64,000 nucleotides of DNA from contig NZ_JBQEON010000015.1 in the NCBI RefSeq assembly GCF_052045245.1, positions 1-64,000 on the forward strand. Direction: 5' to 3'. Shown piece by piece: positions 16,948 to 26,287 of the stretch. The notes under the pieces are model-generated. The model did no database searches and was not told where the DNA came from. It saw nothing but the letters and a program-made list of their open reading frames with translations. The stretch's first letter is position 1, and every line of letters starts with the position of its first letter. Source of the stretch: Burkholderia sp052045245. GTDB taxonomy: Bacteria > Pseudomonadota > Gammaproteobacteria > Burkholderiales > Burkholderiaceae. The position numbers were made by a program, and so were the translations under genes.

Positions 16948-18225
16948 CTATGCGGGGGAATGTAGCACGCCGGACGCGGGCGGGGTGGGCGCCGCGTCAA
17001 GCCGCGCGAACCGGCCGCCGGGCACGCTCGCGACGCGGCCGGCGAGTTCCAGCGCGAGCAGCGCGCGATGCAGTACCTCGTCGGACAGGCCGCTGCGCTC
17101 GGCGAGCCACTCGTAAGTAACGGGGCCGTATCCCAATGCGACGAGCACGGACCGCTCGGCCGGGTCATCGGGTGGCCGACGTTCGATTCCGGCCGATGCG
17201 AAGGCCGATGCGGCAGCATCGGCCTTCGCGACGTGCTCGCCCGTACACTGGCCAGCGGAACCGGCTTGATCGCCGTTATCGGGGCGCGATCCTGGATGGG
17301 CCGTGCCGCCGGTTGCGCGATCGGCGGGGTCGCTCAATCCGTATTCCTCGAGCACGTCGAGCGGTGTCGCGGTGAGTTTCGCGCCGTCGCGGATCAGCGC
17401 ATGGCAGCCTTGCGCGAGCGGCGCGTGGATCGAGCCCGGCATCGCGAATACGTCGCGGCCCAGCTCGTTCGCGAGCCGCGCGGTAATCAGCGAGCCGGAG
17501 CGCGGCGCGGCTTCGACCACCAGCGTGCCGACCGCGAGCGCGGCGATCAGCCGGTTGCGCTGCGGGAAATGCGACGCCCGTGCGGGCGTGCCGAGCGGCC
17601 ATTCCGACACGATCGCGCCGCGCGCGGCGATCTCGTGGGCCAGCGTGCGGTGCCGTGCCGGATAGACAAGATCGGCGCCTGTCGCGATCACCGCGATGGT
17701 GCTGGCGCGGCCGTCGAGCCCGCCGCGATGCGCGGCGCCGTCGATGCCGAGCGCGAGACCGGAGACGATCGCGAGCCCGGCATCGGACAGCGCATGCGCG
17801 AAGCGCGTGGCGTCGGCGAGCCCTTGCGGCGTCGCGTGGCGGCTGCCCACGACTGCGAGCCCGCGCGCGTGCAGCAGGTCGAGTCTGCCCTTTACATATA
17901 GCAGCGGCGGCGGATCGTGCAGATCGCGCAGCCGCGGCGGATAGACGGGATCGTTGAGCGCGACGATCGCGTTGCCCGGCGCATCGAGCCACGCGAGCGC
18001 GGCGTCGGTGCGCGCGTCGAGGTCGTCCCGTTCGCTGGCGCGTATCGCCCGCGCGGCGGCCGCGCTGCTCGCCGCGCCGATCGCCTGATCGGACGCGCGC
18101 AGCAGCGCGGCCGGCGAGCCGAATGCATCGAGCAGCACGCGCAGCACCGCGGGTGTGAGGCCCGGCACATGCGCGAGTTGCAGCCACGCGCGCAGCGCGG
18201 AGGTGGTCAGCGCTTGTGGCGACAT
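16948..18225 (-). CDS. dprA: DNA-processing protein DprA
   Basis: 425 aa. DprA protects incoming single-stranded DNA during transformation and loads RecA. The Rossmann-like core includes GSRHATPQG, VSGLALGIDGAAH and FPQRNRLIAALA. A C-terminal winged helix (YGPVTYEWLAERSGLS, then LLALELAGRV) follows a low-complexity linker of about 60 residues. The ATG at 18225 has GGGGAG upstream. An earlier in-frame ATG (18270) lacks this. def is transcribed divergently from the other side of a short AT-rich gap. Confidence 0.93.
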   Translation of the reverse strand: MSPQALTTSALRAWLQLAHVPGLTPAVLRVLLDAFGSPAALLRASDQAIGAASSAAAARAIRASERDDLDARTDAALAWLDAPGNAIVALNDPVYPPRLRDLHDPPPLLYVKGRLDLLHARGLAVVGSRHATPQGLADATRFAHALSDAGLAIVSGLALGIDGAAHRGGLDGRASTIAVIATGADLVYPARHRTLAHEIAARGAIVSEWPLGTPARASHFPQRNRLIAALAVGTLVVEAAPRSGSLITARLANELGRDVFAMPGSIHAPLAQGCHALIRDGAKLTATPLDVLEEYGLSDPADRATGGTAHPGSRPDNGDQAGSAGQCTGEHVAKADAAASAFASAGIERRPPDDPAERSVLVALGYGPVTYEWLAERSGLSDEVLHRALLALELAGRVASVPGGRFARLDAAPTPPASGVLHSPA

Positions 18226-18446
18226 GAGGCTCCCCTCGAACGCGACCGCCAGCGGACAGCGTGGCGCCATGATAAAATTTTCATCATCCGAAATACTCGA
18301 CAGGGCCGCGCGCCAAGGCGTCCGGCCAATTGCAGGGGCATGACGGGCGGCGTTGCATGCCGTGCGTCCGCCTCATCTTCATTGCATCCCGGCAGTGGCG
18401 CCAGCCGGCCGGATGGCAGATGCGGCACGCCGCTCCACCGAACACC

Positions 18447-18950
18447 ATGGCTTTGCTCAACATTCTTCATTACCCCGACAAGCGGCTGCACAAGGTCGCC
18501 AAGCCCGTCGACAAGGTCGACGACCGGATCCGCAAGCTCGTCGCCGATATGGCCGAAACCATGTACGCCGCGCCGGGTATCGGCCTTGCGGCGACGCAGG
18601 TCGACGTGCACGAGCGCGTGATCGTGATCGACATCTCCGAGGAGAAGAACGAGCTGCGCGCGTTCATCAACCCCGAGATCGTCTGGTCGAGCGACGCGAA
18701 GCAGGTCTACGAGGAGGGCTGCCTGTCGGTGCCCGGGATCTACGACGAAGTCGAGCGCCCCGACCACGTGCGCGTGCGTGCGCTCAACGAGCAGGGCGAG
18801 ACCTTCGAGCTCGACTGCGAGGGCCTGCTGGCCGTGTGCGTGCAGCACGAGATGGATCATCTGATGGGGCGCGTGTTCGTCGAATACCTGTCGCCGCTGA
18901 AGCAGACCCGCATCAAGACGAAGATGAAGAAACTCGAACGCGCGATGTAA
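18447..18950 (+). CDS. def: peptide deformylase
   Basis: 167 aa metallohydrolase that removes the N-formyl group from nascent proteins. All three motifs are present: GIGLAATQ, EEGCLS with metal ligand C92, and HEMDH with H134, catalytic E135 and H138. The ATG at 18447 gives the canonical MALLNILHYPD start. The upstream in-frame extension is not protein-like. fmt follows after 31 nt, the usual def-fmt operon. Confidence 0.97.
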   Translation: MALLNILHYPDKRLHKVAKPVDKVDDRIRKLVADMAETMYAAPGIGLAATQVDVHERVIVIDISEEKNELRAFINPEIVWSSDAKQVYEEGCLSVPGIYDEVERPDHVRVRALNEQGETFELDCEGLLAVCVQHEMDHLMGRVFVEYLSPLKQTRIKTKMKKLERAM

Positions 18951-18981
18951 CGCGCGTTCGCCAAGCTCCCCGAACGCTGTC

Positions 18982-19965
18982 ATGACCCATACGTTGCGCG
19001 TGATTTTTGCCGGCACGCCGGAATTCGCCGCGGCCGCACTCGCCGCGATCCACGAGGCCGGTTTTCCGGTGCCGCTCGTGCTCACCCAGCCCGATCGCCC
19101 CGCCGGGCGCGGGATGAAACTGCAGGCGAGCGCCGTGAAACGCTATGCCGTCGACCACGGGATGCCCGTCGCGCAGCCGCCGTCGCTGCGCCGCGCGGGC
19201 AAGTACCCGGCAGAGGCGGCCGACGCGATCGAGCTGCTGCGCACGACCCCGCACGACGTGATGGTGGTCGCCGCATACGGCCTGCTGCTGCCTCAGGAAG
19301 TGCTCGACATTCCACGCGCCGGCTGCATCAACATCCACGCCTCGTTGCTGCCGCGCTGGCGCGGCGCTGCGCCGATCCACCGCGCGATCGAGGCCGGCGA
19401 CGCCGAGACGGGCGTCACGCTGATGCAGATGGACGTCGGCCTCGACACCGGCGCGATGATCGAAGCGGCGCGCCTCGCGATCGCGCCCGACGATACGACC
19501 GCGACGCTGCACGACCGGCTGGCCGCCGACGGCGCACGGCTGATCGTCGACGCGCTCGTGCGGCTCGAGCGCGACGGCTCGCTGCCGGCCACGCCGCAGC
19601 CGGCCGACGGCGTGACTTATGCGGAAAAGATCGGCAAGCACGAAGCGGCGCTCGACTGGCGCAAGCCGGCCGACATGCTCGCGCGCCAGGTGCGCGCGTT
19701 CGATCCGTTCCCGGGCGGTGTGGCGACGCTCGACGGTGCGGCCATCAAGCTGTGGGCAGCCGAGCCCGTGGCGGCACGCGGCGACGCCGCGCCCGGCACG
19801 ATCGTCGAGGTCGCGCCCGAAGGGGTGGTCGTCGCATGCGGCAGCGGCGCGCTGCGCGTCACGCAACTGCAGAAACCGGGCGGCAAGCGGCTGCCGGCGC
19901 GCGAATTCCTGGCCGGCTCGCCGCTCGCCGCGGGCCAGCGCTTCGCGTTGTCCGACGGCGCTTGA
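18982..19965 (+). CDS. fmt: methionyl-tRNA formyltransferase
   Basis: 327 aa enzyme that formylates initiator Met-tRNA with 10-formyl-THF. The N-terminal formyltransferase domain shows the HIVFAGTPEF-like start (RVIFAGTPEFAA), Asn-Ile-His (INIHASLLPRWRGAAPI) and the Asp in MDVGLDTG. A C-terminal OB-fold domain begins near residue 205. It forms an operon with def, its functional counterpart. Confidence 0.97.
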   Translation: MTHTLRVIFAGTPEFAAAALAAIHEAGFPVPLVLTQPDRPAGRGMKLQASAVKRYAVDHGMPVAQPPSLRRAGKYPAEAADAIELLRTTPHDVMVVAAYGLLLPQEVLDIPRAGCINIHASLLPRWRGAAPIHRAIEAGDAETGVTLMQMDVGLDTGAMIEAARLAIAPDDTTATLHDRLAADGARLIVDALVRLERDGSLPATPQPADGVTYAEKIGKHEAALDWRKPADMLARQVRAFDPFPGGVATLDGAAIKLWAAEPVAARGDAAPGTIVEVAPEGVVVACGSGALRVTQLQKPGGKRLPAREFLAGSPLAAGQRFALSDGA

Positions 19966-20076
19966 GCATCATTCGATACGGTATCCCGGCCGCGCGCAAT
20001 CGGCCGGATGGCCGAGTCGCGCGGCGTGACAGGCGCGCGTAGAATTTCCCTGCGCGTTTCGGTTTTCGAGGTCCCC

Positions 20077-20718
20077 ATGCTTGGCATCACCCATTTTGGC
20101 TTCTTCGTGCTCGCGGTTTTTCTGCTGAACGTCACGCCCGGCCCCGATACGGCGTACATCGTCGGCCGCAGCGTCGCGCAGGGCCGCGGAGCGGGGCTGA
20201 TGTCGGCGCTCGGCATCTCGACCGGTTGCTGCGTGCACGCGCTCGCGTGCGCATTCGGCCTGACCGCGCTGCTGGCGGCGTCGGCCGCCGCGTTCACAGT
20301 GATCAAGCTGGTCGGTGCCGCGTACCTGATCTACCTCGGCGTACGCATGATCCTCACGAAGCAGGCCGCCGCGCCTGCGGACGCCGACACGACGCAGGCC
20401 ACGGCCGCGAAGCCGCTGCGCCGGCTGTTCCTGCAGGGCTTCTGGACCAACGTGCTGAATCCGAAGGTCGTGCTGTTCTTCGTGTCGTTCTTCCCGCAGT
20501 TCGTGTCGGCGGACAGCCCGCACAAGGCGCTGGCGTTCCTGGCCCTCGGTTCGGTGTTCGTCGTGATGAGCACGATCTGGACCTGTATCGTCGCTTGGGT
20601 CGCGGGCAGCGTCACGCAGCGCTTTTCCGGCAAGCCGGGCGTCAAGAAATGGCTCGACCGCACGGTCGGCAGCGCGTTTGTCGGGCTTGGGCTGCGGCTC
20701 GCGGCCGCGCAACGCTGA
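20077..20718 (+). CDS. LysE/RhtB-family amino acid exporter
   Basis: 213 aa inner-membrane protein with about six hydrophobic segments. The family start MLGITHFGFFVLAVFLLNVTPGPD and the GxNPKV-like block TNVLNPKVVLFFVSFFPQFV are clear. The substrate, probably a neutral or basic amino acid or homoserine lactone, cannot be told. The ATG at 20077 matches the family N-terminus. It lies 111 nt after fmt on the same strand. Confidence 0.88.
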   Translation: MLGITHFGFFVLAVFLLNVTPGPDTAYIVGRSVAQGRGAGLMSALGISTGCCVHALACAFGLTALLAASAAAFTVIKLVGAAYLIYLGVRMILTKQAAAPADADTTQATAAKPLRRLFLQGFWTNVLNPKVVLFFVSFFPQFVSADSPHKALAFLALGSVFVVMSTIWTCIVAWVAGSVTQRFSGKPGVKKWLDRTVGSAFVGLGLRLAAAQR

Positions 20719-20720
20719 AA

Positions 20721-20747
20721 TTGAATTTTTCCGGCAAGCCCTTATCT
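20721..20747 (+). promoter_or_regulatory. candidate heat-shock (sigma32-like) promoter of htpX
   Basis: TTGAAT (20721-20726), 12 nt, CCCTTATCT (20739-20747). It resembles the sigma32 pattern TTGAA-N12-CCCCAT and has the same spacing as the candidate upstream of hslV at 58221-58247. HtpX and HslVU are both heat-shock proteins in enterics. Only sequence likeness supports this. Confidence 0.4.
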
Positions 20748-20818
20748 AACAAATCGCTTACAATTTTCCGCCGAGCACCGTGAGGTGCGGCGGGTTCCCT
20801 GACGGATAAGGAGTGGGT

Positions 20819-21676
20819 ATGTTCAATTGGGTCAAAACGGCGACGTTGATGGCCGCGATCACGGCCCTGTTCATCGTGATCGGCGGCATGATCGGCGGCT
20901 CGCGCGGCATGACGATCGCGCTGCTGTTCGCGCTCGGCATGAATTTCTTTTCGTACTGGTTCTCCGACAAGATGGTGCTGCGCATGTACAACGCGCAGGA
21001 AGTCGACGAGAACACCGCGCCGCAGTTCTACCGGATGGTGCGCGAGCTCGCCACGCGTGCAAACCTGCCGATGCCGCGTGTCTACCTGATCAACGAGGAT
21101 GCGCCGAACGCGTTCGCCACGGGCCGCAACCCCGAGCACGCGGCGGTCGCCGCGACGACGGGCATCCTGCGCGTGCTGTCCGAGCGCGAGATGCGCGGCG
21201 TGATGGCGCACGAGCTTGCGCACGTGAAGCACCGCGACATCCTGATCTCGACGATCACCGCGACGATGGCGGGCGCGATCTCGGCGCTCGCCAACTTCGC
21301 GATGTTCTTCGGCGGTCGCGACGAAAACGGTCGTCCGGCCAACCCGATCGCCGGGATTGCGGTCGCGCTGCTCGCGCCGATCGCCGGCGCGCTGATCCAG
21401 ATGGCGATCTCGCGGGCGCGCGAGTTCGAGGCCGACCGCGGCGGCGCGCAGATCTCCGGCGATCCGCAGTCGCTCGCCACCGCGCTCGACAAGATCCATC
21501 GCTATGCGGCCGGCATCCCGTTCCAGGCGGCCGAAGCGCATCCGGCCACCGCACAGATGATGATCATGAATCCGCTGCACGGCGGCGGCCTGCAGAACCT
21601 GTTCTCCACGCACCCGGCGACCGAGGAGCGCATCGCGCGCCTGATGGAGATGGCGCGCACCGGCCGCTTCGATTGA
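20819..21676 (+). CDS. htpX: membrane zinc metalloprotease HtpX
   Basis: 285 aa M48B protease for quality control of inner-membrane proteins. The zinc motif is HELAH (131-135), with the third ligand in AREFEAD. Two N-terminal hydrophobic helices and a second pair after the motif fit the family topology. AAGGAG precedes both a GTG (20813) and the ATG at 20819. The ATG gives the canonical MFNWVKT start. Confidence 0.96.
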   Translation: MFNWVKTATLMAAITALFIVIGGMIGGSRGMTIALLFALGMNFFSYWFSDKMVLRMYNAQEVDENTAPQFYRMVRELATRANLPMPRVYLINEDAPNAFATGRNPEHAAVAATTGILRVLSEREMRGVMAHELAHVKHRDILISTITATMAGAISALANFAMFFGGRDENGRPANPIAGIAVALLAPIAGALIQMAISRAREFEADRGGAQISGDPQSLATALDKIHRYAAGIPFQAAEAHPATAQMMIMNPLHGGGLQNLFSTHPATEERIARLMEMARTGRFD

Positions 21677-21907
21677 TCCCCGGCTTATCGCGCGGCGGTT
21701 GCCGCGCGGGTCGCCATGCCACCCCGCACGCCTCGCGCTGCGGGGTGTTTCATTTCCGTGCGCCGTAAAGGGGCCAAAGGGGGCGCGTGGTCGCACGCTA
21801 CAATGCGCGGTTTGGAATCGCGTGGCCTTGCGGCCGTCGCGATCCCGCCGTTTGCAGCCTGTGTTTGCCGTGCCCGCTTGCCGCGTTTGATTGCCGATTC
21901 CGTTCCG

Positions 21908-23296
21908 ATGACACGAACCCGTTCCTCCGCCCCGTCTTCCTCCGGCCGCCCGGCGCGCCCGTCCGCGCTGCATCTCGCGCCCGATTCGCTGGGCTTCGCG
22001 CTCGACGCGGCCGCGCAGGCAGTCGATGCGGTGCGGCGCGGCACCGCGCTGCCGGCGGCGCTCGCCGCGGTGTTCGCGCAGATGCCGGCCGGCACGCAGG
22101 CGCTTGCGCGTGGCGCGACGCAGGACGTTGCGTACCGGACGATGCGTCGTCTCGGCAGCGCCGACTGGCTGATCGGCCGGCTCGTCAGCAAGGCGCCGCC
22201 CGCGCATGTGCACGCGGTGCTCGCCGGCGCGCTGGCGCTGCTGCTCGATCCGGAAGATGCGGCCGCGTATCCGGCGTTCACGATCGTCGACCAGGCCGTG
22301 ACCGTGATCGGTGCGCGGCGCGAATACGCGTTCGCGAAAGGGCTGGTCAACGCGGTGCTGCGGCGGTTCCAGCGTGAGCGCGACGTGCTCGTCGCGGCGC
22401 TGCAGGATGATCCGGTCGCACGCTGGAATTACCGCCCGTGGTGGATCGATGCGGTGAAGCGCGCATGGCCGGACGCGTGGCAGGCGATGCTCGCGGCCGG
22501 CGAGCGCCAGGGGCCGCTGACGTTGCGCGTGAACGCGCGCCGCGCGACCGTCGACACGTATCTCGACACGCTGCGCGCCAGCGGAATCGACGCGACAGCG
22601 ATTGGCCGCCATGCGGTGCGGCTCGCGTCGGCGCTGCCGGTCGATCGCATTCCGGGCTTCGCCGACGGCGTCGTCTCGGTGCAGGATGCCGGCGCGCAGC
22701 TCGCGGCCGAATGGCTCGGTGCGCGCGACGGCATGCGTGTGCTCGACGCGTGCGCGGCACCGGGCGGCAAGACCGGCCACATTCTCGAACTGGCCGACGC
22801 GGAAGTCGTTGCGCTCGAAAGCGACGCGACCCGCGCGGCGCGCATCGGCGAGAACCTCGCGCGCCTGTCGCTCACGGCGAACGTGCACGTCGGCGACGCA
22901 GGCGCACCGCACGCGTGGTACGACGGCCGTCCGTTCGATCGCATCCTGGCCGACGTGCCGTGTTCGGCGTCGGGCATCGTGCGTCGTCATCCCGACATCC
23001 GCTGGCTGCGTCGCGAAGCCGACATCGCCGCGCTCGTCGCGGAGCAGCGCCGCATCCTGACGGCGTTGTGGCCGCTCGTGAAGCCGGGCGGCGAACTGCT
23101 CTACGTGACCTGTTCGATCTTCCCCGAGGAGGGCGAATTGCAGGCGCGCTGGTTTGAAGCGGCCTGTGAAGATGCGGTACGATTGGACGCGCCCGGCCAA
23201 CTGCTGCCGGGCGGCGTGCACGGCGGCTCGGCCGGCGCACTCGACCAGAACACCGATCACGACGGATTTTTCTACGCGCGGTTTCAGAAACGGTGA
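21908..23296 (+). CDS. rsmB: 16S rRNA (cytosine-967-C5)-methyltransferase
   Basis: 462 aa SAM enzyme that methylates C967 of 16S rRNA. The N-terminal NusB-like domain (about 40-180) precedes a Rossmann methyltransferase with CAAPGGKTGH, catalytic C402 (VTCSIFPEE) and the partner C352 (DVPCSASG). The frame is open another 64 codons upstream. The ATG at 21908 is the first that gives a family-like N-terminus, with a Ser/Arg-rich leader. The stop overlaps the GTG of the next gene. Confidence 0.94.
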   Translation: MTRTRSSAPSSSGRPARPSALHLAPDSLGFALDAAAQAVDAVRRGTALPAALAAVFAQMPAGTQALARGATQDVAYRTMRRLGSADWLIGRLVSKAPPAHVHAVLAGALALLLDPEDAAAYPAFTIVDQAVTVIGARREYAFAKGLVNAVLRRFQRERDVLVAALQDDPVARWNYRPWWIDAVKRAWPDAWQAMLAAGERQGPLTLRVNARRATVDTYLDTLRASGIDATAIGRHAVRLASALPVDRIPGFADGVVSVQDAGAQLAAEWLGARDGMRVLDACAAPGGKTGHILELADAEVVALESDATRAARIGENLARLSLTANVHVGDAGAPHAWYDGRPFDRILADVPCSASGIVRRHPDIRWLRREADIAALVAEQRRILTALWPLVKPGGELLYVTCSIFPEEGELQARWFEAACEDAVRLDAPGQLLPGGVHGGSAGALDQNTDHDGFFYARFQKR

Positions 23297-23883
23297 CGAC
23301 CAAACACCTTTTTCCACTTCGGCTCGCGGCCGTCCTGCTGGTCGCGCTGACGCTGTGCCTGACAGTCGTCCGGCCGGCGCGCGCCGAGTCGATCGCCGTG
23401 CAGCGCGCATCGCTGCAGGCTGACGGAAGCGGCTGGAGCCTCGATGCCCGCTTCGATTTCGAGCTGAATCCGAACCTCGAGGATGCCGTCAACAAGGGCA
23501 TCCCGCTTTATTTCACGACCGACTTCGAGCTGGGCCGCGCGCGCTGGTACTGGTTCGACGAGCAGCCGGTGTCGGTGTCGCAGACGCTCCGCCTGTCGTT
23601 CCAGCCGCTCACGCGCGAGTACCGCGTGTCGACCGGCGGGCTGCAGCTCGGCTTCCCGTCGCTGAAGGATGCGCTCGCGGTCGTCCGGCACATCACGTCG
23701 TGGCACGTGATCGACCGCAACCAGGTGCGCGCCGGCGAAACCTACACGGCCTCGGTGCGCATGCAGCTCGACACGGCGCTGATGCCGAAGCCGTTCCAGG
23801 TCGACGCGGTGAACAACCGCGACTGGACGCTCGGGTCGGACTGGAAGCGCTTCAACTTCACGGTGACCGAACGTGCTAAATAA
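23293..23883 (+). CDS. DUF4390 exported protein
   Basis: 196 aa protein of unknown function. A signal peptide spans about residues 1-30 (Leu/Val-rich, ending VRPARA), so it is exported. The rest is beta-rich with regular hydrophobic alternation. GTG start in a GTGA overlap with rsmB, and its end overlaps the ntrY start by 11 nt, so the three genes are translationally linked. Being fixed beside ntrYX suggests a periplasmic or envelope link to that sensor. That is inference only. Confidence 0.85.
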   Translation: MTTKHLFPLRLAAVLLVALTLCLTVVRPARAESIAVQRASLQADGSGWSLDARFDFELNPNLEDAVNKGIPLYFTTDFELGRARWYWFDEQPVSVSQTLRLSFQPLTREYRVSTGGLQLGFPSLKDALAVVRHITSWHVIDRNQVRAGETYTASVRMQLDTALMPKPFQVDAVNNRDWTLGSDWKRFNFTVTERAK

Positions 23884-26287
23884 AGTGCGCCGCGCGGCCA
23901 GCGGGAAGAGCCTCCTCGTTCGCGTGATCGTCTCGACCGTCGCGCTCACCGCGCTGCTGCTGCTCGTGCTGCTCGCGGCCGCGAGCGCGAACACCGAATT
24001 CTTCGATCGCTACTACTCGTGGCTGTACGCGACGAACATCGTCGTCGCGCTCGTGTTCCTGCTGGTGGTGCTCGGGCTGATCGGGATGATCGTCGTGCGG
24101 CTGAGGAAGGGCAAGTTCGGCACGCGGCTGCTCGCGAAGCTCGCGGTGTTCTTCGCGCTCGTCGGCGTGGTGCCGGGCGGGATCATCTACATCGTGTCGT
24201 ACCAGTTCGTGTCGCGCAGTATCGAGTCGTGGTTCGACGTGAACGTCGAAACCGCACTGACAGCCGGCCTGAATCTCGGCCGCGGGATGCTCGACGCATC
24301 GCTGTCCGACCTGCAGACGAAGGCGCGGATGATGTCCGACCAGCTCGCGAGCGTCGATGCGAACACCAACGGCACGACGCTCACGCTGCTGCGCCTGCGC
24401 GACCAGTTCGGCGTGCAGGACGCGACGATCGTCGAGCCGAGCCGCGGCGGTTCCGGCGCGGCGCCCGACCTGCACATCGTCGCGCAGGCATCGGGCAATT
24501 TCGCCGCGCTGATTCCGGACGACCTGCCGACGCCGCTGATGCTGAGCCAGGCGCGCGAACACGGCGCGTACGCGGCGATCGAGGGCGAAGTCGACGGCGA
24601 TCCGCGCGCGCACGGGGCGAAGGGCGCGCTGCGGCTGCGCGTCGTGCGGCCGATTCCCGATGCGACGACGTCGCTGCTGCAACCGGCGGAGCGGTTCCTG
24701 CAACTCACGCAGCCGGTGCCGCCAGCGCTCGCGCACAACGCCGACGCGGTGCAGCGCGCGTATCGCGAGTACCAGGAAAAATCGCTCGGCCGCACCGGCT
24801 TGCGCAAGATGTACATCGGCACGCTGACGCTCGCGCTGTTCCTCGCGACCTTCATCGCGATGATGCTCGCGCTCGCGCTCGGCCAGCAACTCGCGCGGCC
24901 GCTGTTCCTGCTCGCGCAGGGCACGAAGGAGATCACGGAAGGCGACTACACGCCGAAGCGCGAGATCAAGTCGCGCGACGAGCTCGGCTTCCTCACGCAG
25001 TCGTTCAACGCGATGACGCGCCAGCTGTCCGAGGCGCGGCTCGCGGTCGAGAAGAACCGGGTCGCGCTCGAACATTCGAAGACATACCTCGAGAGCATCC
25101 TCGCGAACCTGACCGCCGGCGTGTTCGTGCTCGACCGCCAGTTCCGGCTGACGACGGCCAACCGCGGCGCCGAGCGGATCTTCCGGCAGCCGTTCGGCTC
25201 GATGATCGGTACGGCGCTCGACCGGATCGGCGTCGTCGCGGAATTCGGCGCGATGGTGCGCAAGGCGTTCGCCGATCGCGAAGCGGCATCCGACGGCGGC
25301 AGCGGCGATCGCGGCCACTGGCAGCAGCAGTTCGCGGTCGAAGTGCCGGGCGAAGCCGATCCGCTGACGCTGCTCGTGCGCGGCGCGCGTCTCGTGTCGA
25401 CGGTGGAAGGCGAGGCCGACGATCCGCAAACATCGGGCTACGTCGTCGTGTTCGACGACATCTCCGACGTGATTTCCGCGCAGCGTTCGGTCGCGTGGGG
25501 CGAGGTCGCGCGCCGGCTCGCGCACGAGATCAAGAACCCGCTGACGCCGATCCAGCTGTCGGCCGAGCGGCTCGAGATGAAGCTGTCCGACAAGCTCGCG
25601 CCGCACGATGCGGACGTGCTCAAGCGCGGCGCGACGATGATCGTCAACCAGGTGGCCGCGATGAAGCGGATGGTCGACGACTTCCGTGAATATGCGCGCA
25701 CGCCGCCGGCGATGCTCGCGAACCTGCAGCTGAACGAACTGGCCAGCGAGGTGCTCGGGCTGTATGGTGTCGGCGAAGGCAAGAGTGCGATCGTCGCCGA
25801 ACTCGCCCCGTCGCTGCCGGTGATCCGCGGCGACGCGACGCAACTGCGCCAGGTGATTCACAACCTGCTGCAGAACGCGCAGGATTCGGTCGCGGAAGTC
25901 GCCCATCCGCGTGTGTTGATCGAAACCAAGACAGTAGAATATGGCGACCCCGACGCCGAGGGCAAAACGCGCGTCGCGGTACGTCTGACCGTGTCCGACA
26001 ACGGGCCCGGTTTTCCGGCACGCATCCTGACCCGTGCGTTCGAGCCTTACGTCACGACGAAGGCGAAGGGCACGGGGCTCGGATTGGCCACGGTCAAGAA
26101 AATCGTCGATGAGCACGGCGCGCGGATCGATCTGCGCAATCGCATGCACGGCGAGACCGTCGAGGGTGCGCAGGTGTCGATCCTGTTCCTGCAGATGGCG
26201 AGCGATACGCCAGGCGCCGAACCCGGCGCGCAGGACGGGGCGGCCCCCGCCAAGACAAAAGCAAGTGTGCAGACAAAGGCAGCGTAA
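23873..26287 (+). CDS. ntrY: NtrY-like sensor histidine kinase
   Basis: 804 aa membrane sensor. Several N-terminal hydrophobic helices (about 15-130) are followed by a periplasmic stretch, another helix near 320-345, HAMP, PAS, HisKA with H551 (RLAHEIKNPLTP) and HATPase (N box HNLLQNAQDSV, then DNGPGFP and GTGLGLATVKK). GTG start at 23873 inside the end of the previous gene. The next GTG, four codons on, is an alternative. ntrX starts on the base after its stop. NtrYX systems sense nitrogen or redox state. The signal here is unknown. Confidence 0.9.
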   Translation: MLNKVRRAASGKSLLVRVIVSTVALTALLLLVLLAAASANTEFFDRYYSWLYATNIVVALVFLLVVLGLIGMIVVRLRKGKFGTRLLAKLAVFFALVGVVPGGIIYIVSYQFVSRSIESWFDVNVETALTAGLNLGRGMLDASLSDLQTKARMMSDQLASVDANTNGTTLTLLRLRDQFGVQDATIVEPSRGGSGAAPDLHIVAQASGNFAALIPDDLPTPLMLSQAREHGAYAAIEGEVDGDPRAHGAKGALRLRVVRPIPDATTSLLQPAERFLQLTQPVPPALAHNADAVQRAYREYQEKSLGRTGLRKMYIGTLTLALFLATFIAMMLALALGQQLARPLFLLAQGTKEITEGDYTPKREIKSRDELGFLTQSFNAMTRQLSEARLAVEKNRVALEHSKTYLESILANLTAGVFVLDRQFRLTTANRGAERIFRQPFGSMIGTALDRIGVVAEFGAMVRKAFADREAASDGGSGDRGHWQQQFAVEVPGEADPLTLLVRGARLVSTVEGEADDPQTSGYVVVFDDISDVISAQRSVAWGEVARRLAHEIKNPLTPIQLSAERLEMKLSDKLAPHDADVLKRGATMIVNQVAAMKRMVDDFREYARTPPAMLANLQLNELASEVLGLYGVGEGKSAIVAELAPSLPVIRGDATQLRQVIHNLLQNAQDSVAEVAHPRVLIETKTVEYGDPDAEGKTRVAVRLTVSDNGPGFPARILTRAFEPYVTTKAKGTGLGLATVKKIVDEHGARIDLRNRMHGETVEGAQVSILFLQMASDTPGAEPGAQDGAAPAKTKASVQTKAA

